Source of the DNA: Haliotis asinina
Taxonomy: Eukaryota; Mollusca; Gastropoda; Lepetellida; Haliotidae
Direction: 5' to 3'
NCBI RefSeq assembly: GCF_037392515.1
Contig: NC_090291.1
Span: 27,948,001-28,012,000, forward strand
DNA: 64,000 nt
Shown here: positions 11,453 through 22,814 of the stretch, one piece after another
Numbering within the stretch: position 1 is the first letter of the stretch
Layout: the number at the start of each line of letters is the position of its first letter
Position numbers and translations under genes: made by a program
The notes under the pieces: generated by a model
The model's database searches: none
Told to the model about the DNA's origin: nothing
What the model saw: the letters and a program-made list of their open reading frames with translations, nothing else

Positions 11453-12660
11453 ACTGTAGACTACTAGTCTGTCGTACAGACCCTGAAGTATAAATATCCA
11501 AGAAAGCCCATGCAAGTCTAGAAAATGTGGCAAGTCTAGATTTCCATAGCTTCTGAAGAAAATCTCAGGGCCCCATTTCATTATATTATTTTTTTTACTA
11601 TAAACGTTTATTCAGTAAAATATGTTCATTTCCGAGACTAGCTGTTAGTCCAGTAGACTACCAGATCGGATGCTGGATCTAGTGACCCACATTATTTACA
11701 GCATCCCATCATGGCGGTACCGACATCGCGTGGCGATTATTTCCTCGAACTAGCCATCTCCCACGGGGTGCAGATACATTGAAAGCACTGAATTTGCAAT
11801 GAAGTAGCAGTTTTACAAAAGCGCGAGTTTGTCGGTAACTCAAAGTGTGGATAAAGTGCACTGCACTAGCCATACCGCATGGAGATACATACTGTGTAGG
11901 ATAACTCAATGTGGAGCAATTTTCTATGGCCAATGGATGCAGTTACAGGTGTATAAGCAAGGCCAGAGGCCATATAATAGACACTGCCAAGACCATATCG
12001 TACTGTATGGTCTAACTCACAGCTTTAGATCCAGTCACTAATACAGACACACTCACTCAAATTTGATAGTCTCATGTGATGATCACCCTAAACATAATAA
12101 AATTGCAATTAACTTTTTTAATCATTTAAACTTTGCGAACATAACCATGGTAACATTTAACAAAGTGATCTTAGCGCTACGACAGTCGTAAGAGTACGTA
12201 TATATATATATATGAGCCTTCGTCCTGCTAATCTGAGTAACACTGACCCAGTTGACAGTTACGCCGGGGGCGTGAGAGGTCATAGGTCGAACTCCACAGG
12301 TAACATAACCAGTGCTCCTGTACCTAAATAAGCCCAGTCTTCAATGGCAATGTGTAATGCTTGGGTCAACTTACCCTAAGCGACCCGGCAGTCGGTTGTA
12401 TCGCTTACATGAACCTACGTACGATTATATAGGTGCTATCTATGTAGGTCAGAAGCGCTGGACAGTGTAGAATACTGGAGTTATCTCCCTTGGACAAGAG
12501 ATAGGAAAATTCCGCTCGTCAGCTGTTGAGTGGGGAATATCTTGACATTGCACTTGTGATGGAAACAACCATATTTCTACTGGTTGATAACACATTTGTA
12601 ATTATAGTTTGGATTTAAGATGTGAGTAACAACGATCCCACTAAAATATACGAAATGTAT
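11453..12660. other. Intergenic DNA without recognised genes
   Basis: Contains a short TA run at about 12199-12213. Nothing else recognised. Confidence 0.4.
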
Positions 12661-12664
12661 AAAC

Positions 12665-13540
12665 ACTCGCGGTTTAACATCCTTTTTTCAGAGCATTTGC
12701 TATAAAAATCAAACCGATTCTACTGTATGGTGCAGACATTTGGGGGGTTAAATACTTTGATTCCATAGGGAAAGTGCATTTACTTGCCATCAAGAAACTT
12801 CACGGGGTAAAGATGGGCACATCAAGTGTTACGTTATATAGGGAATGTGGCAGATACCCTTGCATCAGATCTTCATAAATCAGGGAGATTAAATATTGAA
12901 ACAGGTTAATAACTATGCCAGCCTATCGTTTACCACCGACCAAATGTTATAACATGATGTTTCTTTACGACAAACAAGATAAAAAGAATTGGATAACAGA
13001 TGTCAAACACCAACTTTTTTCTACAGGATGTAATTATTACTTATGGTACGAGCAAAAGGTTGGATTTTCGTCGTTGTTTCTACATGCAGTCACGGAAAGA
13101 TTAAAAGTTACTTACAAACAAAACTGGTTGAAAACAATTTCAATATCTACAAAATATAATTATCATTCAATTTTTGAACCTCACATTTATACTGAACGTC
13201 ATTTATCATGTGATTGTGTCAAAAAATTTAGACTGCATATAGTTTGTTTCCATCTCATGATCTTTTAACTGAAAAAAGGTAAAGGAGAAGAATCTGAAGA
13301 TGCTGCAATAATAATGTTATAGAAGACGAACGTCATCTTTCCTATGGTTGTATGTCCACCTTATAATACTATACGTTACACATATATTAAGGAATTCTAT
13401 TTTGTCCATCCATCAAGTGATAATTTTTCTTGTCTGTTGAATTGTTCAAATGAAATTATAATTCAAAATGTTGTGGTTTCTATCTATCAAACCATGATTT
13501 AAGACAATTACATATATGAAATAGATCTGTGGACTCCTCA
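12665..13540 (+). mobile_element. LINE relic, C-terminal end of a reverse transcriptase ORF
   Basis: Around 12696-12860 the plus strand reads IKPILLYGADIWGVKYF and then VTLYRECGRYP, the post-catalytic block of non-LTR retrotransposon reverse transcriptases. From 12915 it continues with KNWITDVKHQL and TYKQNWLKTISISTKY, the region that usually follows. Near 13290-13340 there is a decayed DERHLSYGC zinc-like motif, then FYFVHPS near 13396. Several frame changes and stops separate these blocks, so it is an old 5'-truncated copy. I cannot name the clade. Confidence 0.75.
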
Positions 13541-13544
13541 GCCC

Positions 13545-14340
13545 TGAAACAAAGCTTGACTGATTGAATATGTACGGCTGAACTTCTCCAACTCGAATAC
13601 ATTGGAGCGCTCGGTTCAAAAGCTGTTCATGATACAGATTTGTCCATATCACAGCATAACTGTAGGCTGCTGGTTAACCAACGACTGAATACATGTTAAC
13701 TGTTTTCACTGTAAATGGCTTTGTAAGCAAGTGCATGTGTGTCCCTTTTCCTGTGGCTCAAGGGCTGAATTAACATGCTTTTCAACACGATAACTACAAA
13801 AATGACCATCTCTGACCGGTTCTGACAGTCTCTGTAGTCTTTCAGTTCGAGTGTTTCGCCTGGGAGCCAGAAGGTTGGTCGGTGTTCCGGAAGTCATACC
13901 GAAAGACGGTAAAAGTATACACTGACTGATACATGTGAGAAGAGTGAGCACCACTTCCAGGGTTGGGTATCTATCACCAGTAAGTGAGTCTTACGTTTAC
14001 CACGAGCAGGGACGCGGTGCAAACAAACATAGAAACAACCGAGATTTGAACCAACAATTACAGGTGTATTTGGTGCACTTTAGACGACTATCCAGGCTGG
14101 AATATTGTTAAACTATCTAACTCGCTCTCAGTTGATGTACACACGCATGTATGCATGCACGCACACATACAAAATCGCGAACGCAGACGACACAAGAAAA
14201 CAGTTAGAATTATCTCCTTTCGATCGACTTGCATTCGCAAAACATCGGTAATTTCCATGCATCATGCGTGATTCAATGTCATTCGAGATAAAGAAGTTCC
14301 ACCACGAAGGCCCGATTAAGATACCATTGGCAGCGGAGTA
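13545..14340. other. Intergenic DNA
   Basis: Nothing recognised. Confidence 0.35.
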
Positions 14341-14345
14341 CATTA

Positions 14346-14840
14346 CTGTCACGTCCGCTGGTAACGACATATACTTAACTGCACCAGCTTTAGACTGTCA
14401 CGTCCGCTGGTAACGACATATACTTAATTGCACCAGCTCCAGAGCGTCACGTCCGCAGGTAACGACATATACTTAATTGCACCAGCTCCAGAGTGTCACG
14501 TCCGCTGGTAACGACATATACTTAATTGCACCAGCTCCAGAGTGTCACGTCCGCTGGTAACGACATATACTTAATTGCACCAGCTCCAGAGTGTCACGTC
14601 TGCTGGTAAAGACATATAAAACTTAATTGCGCCAGCTCCAGACTGTCACGTCCGCTGGTAACGACATATACTTAATTGCACCAGCTTTAGACTGTCACGT
14701 CCGCTGGTAACGACATATACTTAATTGCGCCAGCTCCAGACTGTCACGTCCGCTGGTAACGACATATACTTAATTGCGCCAGCTTTAGACTGCCACGTCC
14801 GCTGGTAACGACACATGCTCTTGAAACTGCGCCAGCGTCA
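14346..14840. repeat. 49-bp minisatellite, about 10 units
   Basis: GTCACGTCCGCTGGTAACGA recurs at 14348, 14397, 14446 and on at 49-bp steps. Units end CACCAGCTCCAGA or CAGCTTTAGA, giving two subtypes. The right side decays after 14800, and two degenerate units follow to about 14900. Confidence 0.96.
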
Positions 14841-14904
14841 GTTTGCCACGTCAGGTAACGAGTAACGTCGTATTCTCATTCACATCAACGTCAGTTTGCC
14901 ACAT

Positions 14905-15980
14905 CATATGGTTAATCACGTTTTCGTAAATAAACAATTGAGTATTGATTTCGATTGGTTTGCTTGACTTTGCTCCTTTGTGAAATATATTTTCAATTAA
15001 ATCAATAACATCATCCATGAGTATAGTATCTCTGAAAAGATATGATCAGACAAGCCGTGGTGCAAACAAGGATGTTCCTCTGTGCGCTAGAAACTGCCGT
15101 TTCATCTTGCACTTCATCAGACTGGCGACTTTCTCTCAGCCCCTCTGCGTTGCACAGCTTATTTGTCGATATTACATCAAGGGGGCGTGATACCAAATGT
15201 ATCAATATAGATCAATAAAACTGTACGTACCAACTTTACTTGACATGTTTTCTCTTTCTTTATAACAAAACCTCTCGACACCAAATAAATTCACTTTTCA
15301 GTCAAAGTGTTGTTTTAGTGATATTCTGAAGCTGAAGCGGGCCTTTTATGCAACTTAGACTGTGTGTGTGTCAGACGATACGAAAGGTGAAGGTTATACT
15401 ATCTCCACATGTCAGGGGAAGTTTCCGACCATGCCCTGCCGGTGGGGATTTGTGGTTGCGTTTGTGTGATCTGATCGGATCATATTGAAAGACATTTTGT
15501 ATGATGTTAAAAATATTCCCGTTCTTTCATAAAGCTTACTAAACGTGTTACAAATATACATCTTTTCATATAAACAATGTTACTACATGTTATAATGTAA
15601 CCTCTATTGTTAAGTATTGATAACTATCACCAAGACACCTACATATGACACATACACGACACATGTATCTATGACACAGGCATATACATGCCCTAAACCA
15701 TGCGAATAATGCATCACCAGTTAGAGCAAACGTCGACGCCAGTATTATATACTAGGCTTCATTAAATAAGGGTCAAATGATAAATAGCACATGAGAAGGA
15801 AAGTTTCTCAGAAATAATAGAACTAAGCGTGTCATCATAATGTACAATGTGTTGACAAAAGTGACACATTGTGACATACAAACAAAAAGTTCAAACAACA
15901 CTTCCTAACATCAGTTGTATAGACCCACGTACTAAGTATGAAAACGACAAACAAGAAACACTCGGTCATTCAATATCTCA
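14905..15980. other. Intergenic DNA
   Basis: No gene or repeat recognised. Confidence 0.35.
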
Positions 15981-15982
15981 CT

Positions 15983-16135
15983 CGTCCGAGCACATGCAAA
16001 ATGTGGCGCAAGTGGGGTTGCGCAGCGTAGAGAATATGACCAGTCTTCTTATATACGAGCGAAGCATATAAGAAGACTAGTCATATTCTCTACGCTGCGC
16101 AACCCACTTGGGCTACAGTTTGCCTGTGGTCCGAG
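15983..16135. repeat. Long inverted repeat (hairpin)
   Basis: The arms GTTGCGCAGCGTAGAGAATA...CAGTCTTCTTATAT (16017-16054) and their complement (16065-16103) are nearly perfect around a small centre, ACGAGCGAAGCA. Weaker pairing continues outward to about 15983 and 16135, so each arm is near 70 nt. It lies just beyond the C-terminal end of a Tc1 relic and may be part of that element's end or a separate foldback. Confidence 0.9.
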
Positions 16136-16141
16136 ACACAG

Positions 16142-16790
16142 GTGCCCCTAGTTCTCATGCTTCTTATCATGTTCTTAAATAAATCTTTCGGAATAGCATT
16201 TCATTCCTCTACTAAAGCTCTGCGGAGTCCTGGGAGATCTGACGAGCTTTGCTGGTCACTCCATCCGCTCTTCACCCTGCTGCCTAAGGATTGCTTTGAC
16301 AGACCACAAAAGCCATGGATAGCTTGCAGGAATTGAACTGTTATAGGAGCCAGGATTTAGTCCCGATAATGCTGTTCTGTAAGGTTATCGTCGACCATTG
16401 GAGTACGTCCAGTAGGAGTTATCCCTGCCCAAGCCACGATCGACCACCTCCAGATCAGTTATGCATGGCCATAGTCTCATCTGTGATTCGCTCCCCATTA
16501 CAACGATTCCCTGCTGACCGTCATGGAAGGACAAGTTGAATCTCTCATCTGTGAAGAGCACACGAGACCATTGATGTTGATTCCAGCAGCCATGATGTCT
16601 ACTCCATTTCAAACGCACCTGCCTCTGACGTGGTGTTAGTGATGGACGAACTAACTGCAGGTCGCCTACAACCGAATCCGTCTGCCCTTAAACGTTCTGA
16701 ATGTCCTTGCATTGTTAACACTGAAATGCTTTGTCTGAAGATCTGCTGCGTTAAGGAGCAGTGTTAGTCATGTGCCTTTTAGCAAGCGTC
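16142..16790 (-). pseudogene. Tc1-type transposase relic
   Basis: The minus strand shows family blocks in order. Near 16690 is a decayed RADGFGCRRPAVS piece. At 16618-16530 comes RLKWSRHHGCWNQHQWSRVL, then FTDERFNLSFHDG, matching the first catalytic Asp region. Near 16420 is TDLEVVD. Beyond this, stops and shifts break the frame, and only a SMRTRGTC-like tail is seen near 16150. The second Asp and the Glu are not readable. Clearly dead and older than the copy at 8.4 kb. Confidence 0.75.
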
Positions 16791-16799
16791 TCATTTTAA

Positions 16800-18130
16800 G
16801 CTGTGATTTGATGTAGGTACATGAATAATGAAAGACAGTAAAAAAGCATCAATGCATGCACTGTGGATTTTCTTCCATTTCCTAAAGATAGGACGACTTG
16901 AGCGTCCACATTAATTGACATTAAGTGGCAGGTGAACTTCCCTATTGACGATCTGAATAGGTGTACCACCTGTAATAGAATGTAAAATGACGCAATAATG
17001 ACATTTCAACGGCCTGGTATGTTATTTTTCTATACTGTTAAGAAAGTTTCTAAAACAATCAGTTGTGTACATTTCAAACATAAACACAGATTTTACAACG
17101 TTTAAGAAATAGTGTTAATAATAGCCTGACCTTTCATTAATAATGCCGAAAATATATAAATAAGTCTTCCTGGTAGAAAAAACATGAGTCAGCAATATGA
17201 TTTCAAACACTCAATTGTTCAGTATCTCCCAAACGCACCCAGCAAGCCATTGATTGTACAGACCCTATGCCTACCGATAATGCATTGTGCGAGGCTTTCC
17301 ATAGACACGTTTGATTTTCCTCACGAATGAAGATCTAGTTCATGAACTCTTAAAGATGTTTTCGCTCTAATTGAGTTCAAACTTCATTCACAGGAACTGT
17401 GCTTGACGCACTGACAAGTTTCATTCACTTAATAATACCTGCAATGATCCGTTACACCTGCTGCAGACATGTGGTTTCTGTTGCCGTTCAGGGCCTTTCT
17501 CGCCCAGCACTTCTTCTCCTACTGTATCACCCCTTGCTCGTGATTTTGGCCTTTCCATTAGAGATCCGACTAGAACTGATCTGCAACCCGTGCTTGTCAG
17601 ACGCGACTAACGGCACTGAGCATATATAGTTATATTTCATTTGCGGTTCTCACTGGATTGTCTGGTCCTGACCGGTTTATGTACACACCGCCTTCACATA
17701 GTTGTTACGTATGGTTAAATGAGATCTTGAGGATAAATAATGGAACATCATGCATTATTTCCCCCAAACTGATGCTTGAATCCGCTCTTCATCGCCGGTG
17801 TTGTTTCTGAATGATAGGGAGCGGTCACAATGTGTTATGTGGTGATTCCCAGCGTGAACAACTGTACGTTTGTTATGATTGTCACAGAAAAACGCAACGG
17901 CTGATCACTGATATTTTACAGAATAATGTTTTATTTGCTCGTTTTAATACCATGTGTGTACACTCTCATTGTTTTCAAAGGATGAAAATCTTCCATGATT
18001 CTTCCAGCGGATATTCGGCGATAGCTGAACGCCTACGAGCAGCAGGTGGTACAGCACGTCTACAATGGTGAAATTTAGATGCTGAAATTTCAGTTAAAAA
18101 TGAATATTAGTTTGAATACGACCCGTTAAG
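16800..18130. other. Intergenic DNA
   Basis: No gene recognised. A 76-codon open frame at 17399-17629 has no family resemblance I can name. Confidence 0.35.
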
Positions 18131-18134
18131 ATCC

Positions 18135-18340
18135 GTGTCAAGAGTTGATCTTCAGTATTCTATGGTTGTAAGAGGCGACTAACCTGATCGGGTAGTCACA
18201 CTAACATCCCAGTTGCACAGATCGATGCTCAAGCTGTGGATCACTTGATTGTCCAGTTCAGACTCGATTGACAGACCAATACAATATAGTTGGAATATTG
18301 CTGGGTGCGGCGTAAAGCTATACTCATTCAATATAAATAC
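18135..18340 (+). mobile_element. SINE family B copy
   Basis: GTTGATCTTCAGTATTC, TAAGAGGCGACTAACCTGAT, AGATCGATGCTCAAGCTG, GATCACTTGATTGTCCAG and TTGGAATATTGCTGGGTGCG are in family order. The SINE tail is decayed. Confidence 0.85.
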
Positions 18341-18344
18341 AGAC

Positions 18345-19120
18345 GACTCCAGTCATGCACACATTTATTCGATACCGACGTCAGCAAGTTGCCACTGCTG
18401 TATTATAATTGGGATATATACCAGTACCGAAACCACCCACAAACACTACAAAGCTTGTTGTACACTACTCAGACAAGATCTGCCACACCTACGAGCACTA
18501 ACTGCCCACCTGCCAATATTGACTAGTTATAGTTAGACATAATACTCTTAGCTTCTTTTGAGGAGCATACAGCACGTGTACACATATACATACTGTATGA
18601 GGCTTCAATACAGCCTTGGAGCAAGGCGAGCGCTATCGTAACCAATATTTGTATTCCTAGGCTAGTTTAAGTTCACATAGGCAGTGAACTACAGGCTTGT
18701 AGGTATACATTTCATTGTGTCTGCGTTTATAGATATAAGTCGTGTGTTTATGTAATTAGACGATTCTGTATACTCCACGTAGGCTTTCCAACATGGGAGT
18801 GGCTGTAGGCATTCGGAATACTTAATCCAGACAGAAGTATAGTGTTCATTCCAGCTTTTCTAAAAAGTGAACCCTGGCGCACAGCCATGAGTTATGTGGG
18901 TCATTTACAAACTAATGTCGGTCATGTCAAATTGTTGTGACCCTTTGGCCATACACTACCAGTTACTAGCATGAGTTCACCTACCTTTTTAAAGCCGAGG
19001 TTAACCATGGCAGACGCGCATAGGTCGATCCAAAATGTAGTATAAGTTTTCTGTACATATAGCAATCCACATTGCGATAAGAGGCAAGGTTGTTAAAGTC
19101 ACGACAGTTGGAGTTTCTTC
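18345..19120. other. Intergenic DNA
   Basis: Nothing recognised. Confidence 0.35.
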
Positions 19121-19124
19121 TTTG

Positions 19125-19218
19125 TTAGCCATGGGTACAATTTGTTAAGCCCATTTTCTGATATTGCTGGAATATTGCTAAAAAGCGTCGTAAAACTAAA
19201 CTCGCTCACTCACTCTTT
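19125..19218 (+). mobile_element. SINE family A, 3' part
   Basis: GCCATGGGTACAATTTGTTA, AGCCCATTTTC, GATATTGCTGGAATATTGCT and a CTCGCTCACTCACTC tail. The head is missing. Confidence 0.8.
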
Positions 19219-19219
19219 G

Positions 19220-20070
19220 GTATCATTGATAATATTTAGAGCTGAGAGGACAAGCGTGAATACTTCGACTTATCCTAGATTCGACTAAATAAGGAAAACG
19301 CAGGAAGACAGTTATTACTTCGAGGCGAGAGTACGTTCGACACAACCATGCACATGTGACTATAGCATGACTAGTTAATGCATCAAGTGTTTTCTATGTG
19401 TACCTATGACCTATGACCTTAAATGTAATGAAATATCTTCGCGGGAAGCTCTCTACAAATGTCGTGAAAAACGTATCTTTTTCCAAAATGGGAAGCTGAA
19501 ATACGCCTTAATGAAATGTAGGTAAATACATGTTACAAGTTTAAATGACACTATGCAAAAATGTTGTCAGTGCGCAAGCAACACAACATCTATGCTATGG
19601 TCATCGCTCGTCTCAGATAGGCCGCCGACCCCGTGGCTGAACTTGGTCAGGCGCAGGACGAGGAGTAGGGCACTCCCTCAAATCGATATTGCAAAAATGT
19701 TGTGTGAAAACATGTTTGTCAAAGTGTCGAGAACATAAGTAATGCGAAAAGATTTTCAGTGCATCCAAACATCCAAATTCCTACGGGTATTAGGTCGTAT
19801 AATATAAATTTAATTCCATTGATAATACCACATCATTCTGTTGTATGGGATGATGACTGTAGAAACTGAAACTGTTCACACATTCATAAGAATAATACTG
19901 TCACGCTGTAAATCTAATGACTGAAAGTTTATAAATATGATACACATTAAGGACAACAGAAGAACTACATACAGGATATTGCTCCTCTTGAAATGTACAT
20001 AAACTGTCACTCCAGTGACTGTGGGAATGGGAATCCTTGCGGATTGTGTGTCATCTTACTTCCATCATCA
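19220..20070. other. Intergenic DNA
   Basis: Nothing recognised. Confidence 0.35.
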
Positions 20071-20072
20071 GA

Positions 20073-20455
20073 TCAAGTAGTATCATCAGACCAAATATCA
20101 TCATAAGACAAATTATCATCATCCGGCTGAATGTCATCATCAAACCAGACCAAAACAGAGCAAATATCATCATAAGACAAATTATCATCATCCGGCTGAA
20201 TGTCATCATCAAACCAGACCAAAACAGAGCAAATATCATCATAAGACAAATTATCATCATCCGGCTGAATGTCATCATCAAACCAGACCTCACCAACAGA
20301 GCAAATATCATCGTCGGACCAAATGTCATCATCAGACCAAATGCTATCAACAGGCCAAATATCATCATCAGACCAAATATCATCATCGGACAAAATAGCA
20401 TCATCAGAGTATGTATCATCAGCAGGCTAAATGCCAACACCAGACCAAATATCAT
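20073..20455. repeat. 69-bp minisatellite built of 15-bp ATCATCAGACCAAAT-like blocks
   Basis: Three 69-bp units (AAATATCATCATAAGACAAA recurs at 20162 and 20231) sit inside a field of shorter ATCATCRGACCAAAT repeats. All periods are multiples of three, so long frames exist on both strands. On the minus strand this gives an Asp/Trp-rich SDDDIW pattern. I see no splice, start or family evidence for a gene. Confidence 0.9.
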
Positions 20456-20459
20456 TATA

Positions 20460-21780
20460 ACGCCAGATCTCTCCCCAGCGTCCAAGTTCTGTAACGACAT
20501 CAGCTATCAGTATAGTACAACTGTCAAGTAAATCTTAACAATCAGCTAAAGTATTTTATGGTTTGGGGGACAAAACATGTCTTGATAAATGTCCTTCATC
20601 AGCATTAAAGCAGTGATGAGCCATGAACAGCTATCCATCCCAAAAGACATCCTAACCGAGCACCTACAAAATATTAGAAATGCTTAAATAGCAGGCACAG
20701 AAAAGTTGAGATTCACAAGAGAATAATAACTTACTGTAAAGAACTACCAGTCTTAACTCAACCACAGTAACAACGGATTTTCAGAAGTACGTTGGTTGCA
20801 ATGTAAACTAGCCTAGCGTGACCATTGTCAGACAGCTTACAAAAAAATAAACTTCCGTTATGAAACTGTTGCCCGCTTAATGCTACATACATGGGGAATA
20901 TTCCAACGTCTTCCACGGATATCGAATCACACGCACTAGCTATTCGACAGAGATAGCCAATTGGGGAAACAAACAAGCCCGATGAACAATTCATTCAGTT
21001 TGCTTCAACATTTACCTTGGATAACGTTATCATTGCATCTGAGTTTAAATAACCAACATCTTAGACACTTTGATGCCTTCTGTTGAGTGATAAGTTGTGT
21101 CTTTACATGCATATGCATGCAAGCACAGACATATCATTCGTCTAGTTCCATTTAAAGTTAAAATCTATTTCACAAAAATAAAACTTAAATAGCAGATCCA
21201 ATACAGAATATGTTTGCAAGTTTACACGAAATCGAACCCTTTTGTCTTGCACTTTCATCATACAAATAGACATACTAGTCGATAAAACAGCACACATATC
21301 ACACGTAACCATGTATTGTTTTTTTTGCATTATATCGATTCATATTTTATCGAAACTACTATGCTCACACGAAATGAGTATTGGGGTATGTCTACCACTA
21401 CAACTACAACTTCACGTTGGTGAAAAAAACTGGAGTGTGTTTTGTACACAAAGGTGTCAGCCAATCAGATTGCTGGAGGTCGTAAAGCCCGTCGCTGACG
21501 ACCTAGTTTTGTATACTTCCGGCACAGCAACTCGGTCTTTGGCGATTTAAAAAAAACAAACAAGTGCATCCAAACGAAAGGCCTGTGTATATTCCTCCCC
21601 AACTCATGGGGAATATATACAGAAGCTTTTGATACTCGTCAGACTTTTAAAATACGATATAGTCAATGACGAGTGCGTAATTGTCCGGTTTCCGTCGCCG
21701 TGATTTGTGGATGCACCTTTACAGGTTATATAGTAAGGGGGTTGGATAGTAAACCGGGACTTGGTTTATCGATTTTCGGA
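20460..21780. other. Downstream flank of the peptide gene cluster
   Basis: No gene recognised. A short palindrome at 21587-21620 pairs GTATATTCCTCCCC with GGGGAATATATAC. Confidence 0.4.
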
Positions 21781-21789
21781 CCCGCAGTG

Positions 21790-21875
21790 GGCGCCTGTGT
21801 TCCACTGCCGCTGGTGTTGCGGACAGTAACAAGGTGTCGGCCCTGCAGGTTGTTCCTTCCAGAGATGGGACGATG
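21790..21875 (-). pseudogene. Extra partial exon 3 of the secreted-peptide family
   Basis: CTGGTGTTGCGGACAGTAAC and CTGCAGGTTGTTCCTTCCAG match the middle of exon 3 in the sister genes, in the same orientation, with part of the interior missing and no flanking exon structure. It lies immediately 3' of copy A. It may be debris of a fourth copy or a short local duplication. Confidence 0.8.
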
Positions 21876-21930
21876 GAACGATTTTTTCACAACATTTTCT
21901 AAAGTAAAGAAAGGCATTCAATATTCACTT

Positions 21931-21936
21931 TTTATT
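21931..21936 (-). promoter_or_regulatory. Poly(A) signal, copy A
   Basis: AATAAA on the minus strand about 330 bp past the copy A stop codon. The same signal sits at the same place in B and C. Confidence 0.55.
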
Positions 21937-22621
21937 CAAACATACACACAAACACTTACAAAGGGACTCGTTGGACCACAGTTATCCGTTCATTGCATCC
22001 TCCCTCACTCATGACTCAGAAATCTGGGTAATATTTTTGTCATCTTAACGATCATTTACACTCCCATATACACTGACAGAAACCGATAATGAATCATTAA
22101 ACGATTCAAAAATGTGTTGAAAAACGTACACATAATATGGAGCAAAATATATACTTATACTATGAAAAGTCTTCCAAATGACTGTTTGTTCGAATCTTAA
22201 AGGATCCTGTTGACTAGATTTATTTCTCGACTTGAACTGGCAAATGCCAACTCGACCATATATCTATTCGTTGTATCTGAACTTCCGGACGGTAGAGCCG
22301 CCGTTTGCGTTGGGGGAGCGGATTTCCAGAGTGGGTCTTCCATTGCTGCTGGTGTTGCGGACAGTAACACGGTGTCGGCCCATGGTCCCTGTGATGCCCT
22401 GCAGGTTGTTCCTTCCAGAGATGGAACGAGCACCGCTAGGGTTGAGTCGATTGAAATCACGAACAGCATCACCATAGTTCCCTGAAAACACATCCAAACT
22501 GTACTGATGACCGAGTTGAATGTTCATGATTGTGGTGTTTAAGACTTACAACTATCACCATGCCTAAAGACAATCCCTGACTGAGATATATGTTCATTCC
22601 TGAAGTAGTGGTTGGTATGAA

Positions 22622-22790
22622 TGAATGAGCGAGTGAGTATGGGTTTACGCCGCTTTCAGCAATATTGCACTTTGCAGACGTGTCATCACGGCAGGCGACA
22701 CCAGAAATGGTTCACGCATTGTACCCACGTAGGGAATCGAACGCGGATCCTCGGCGTGAAGAAACAAAGCTTTAACCAACAGCTCCTATT
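22622..22790 (-). mobile_element. SINE family A copy in copy A intron 2
   Basis: GAGCGAGTGAGTATGGG tail, TTTACGCCGCTTTCAGCAAT, ACACCAGAAATGG, GTAGGGAATCGAACGCGG and a decayed head ACCAACAGCTCC. Confidence 0.85.
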
Positions 22791-22814
22791 TGGTATGATA
22801 ACGCTTACGAATGT

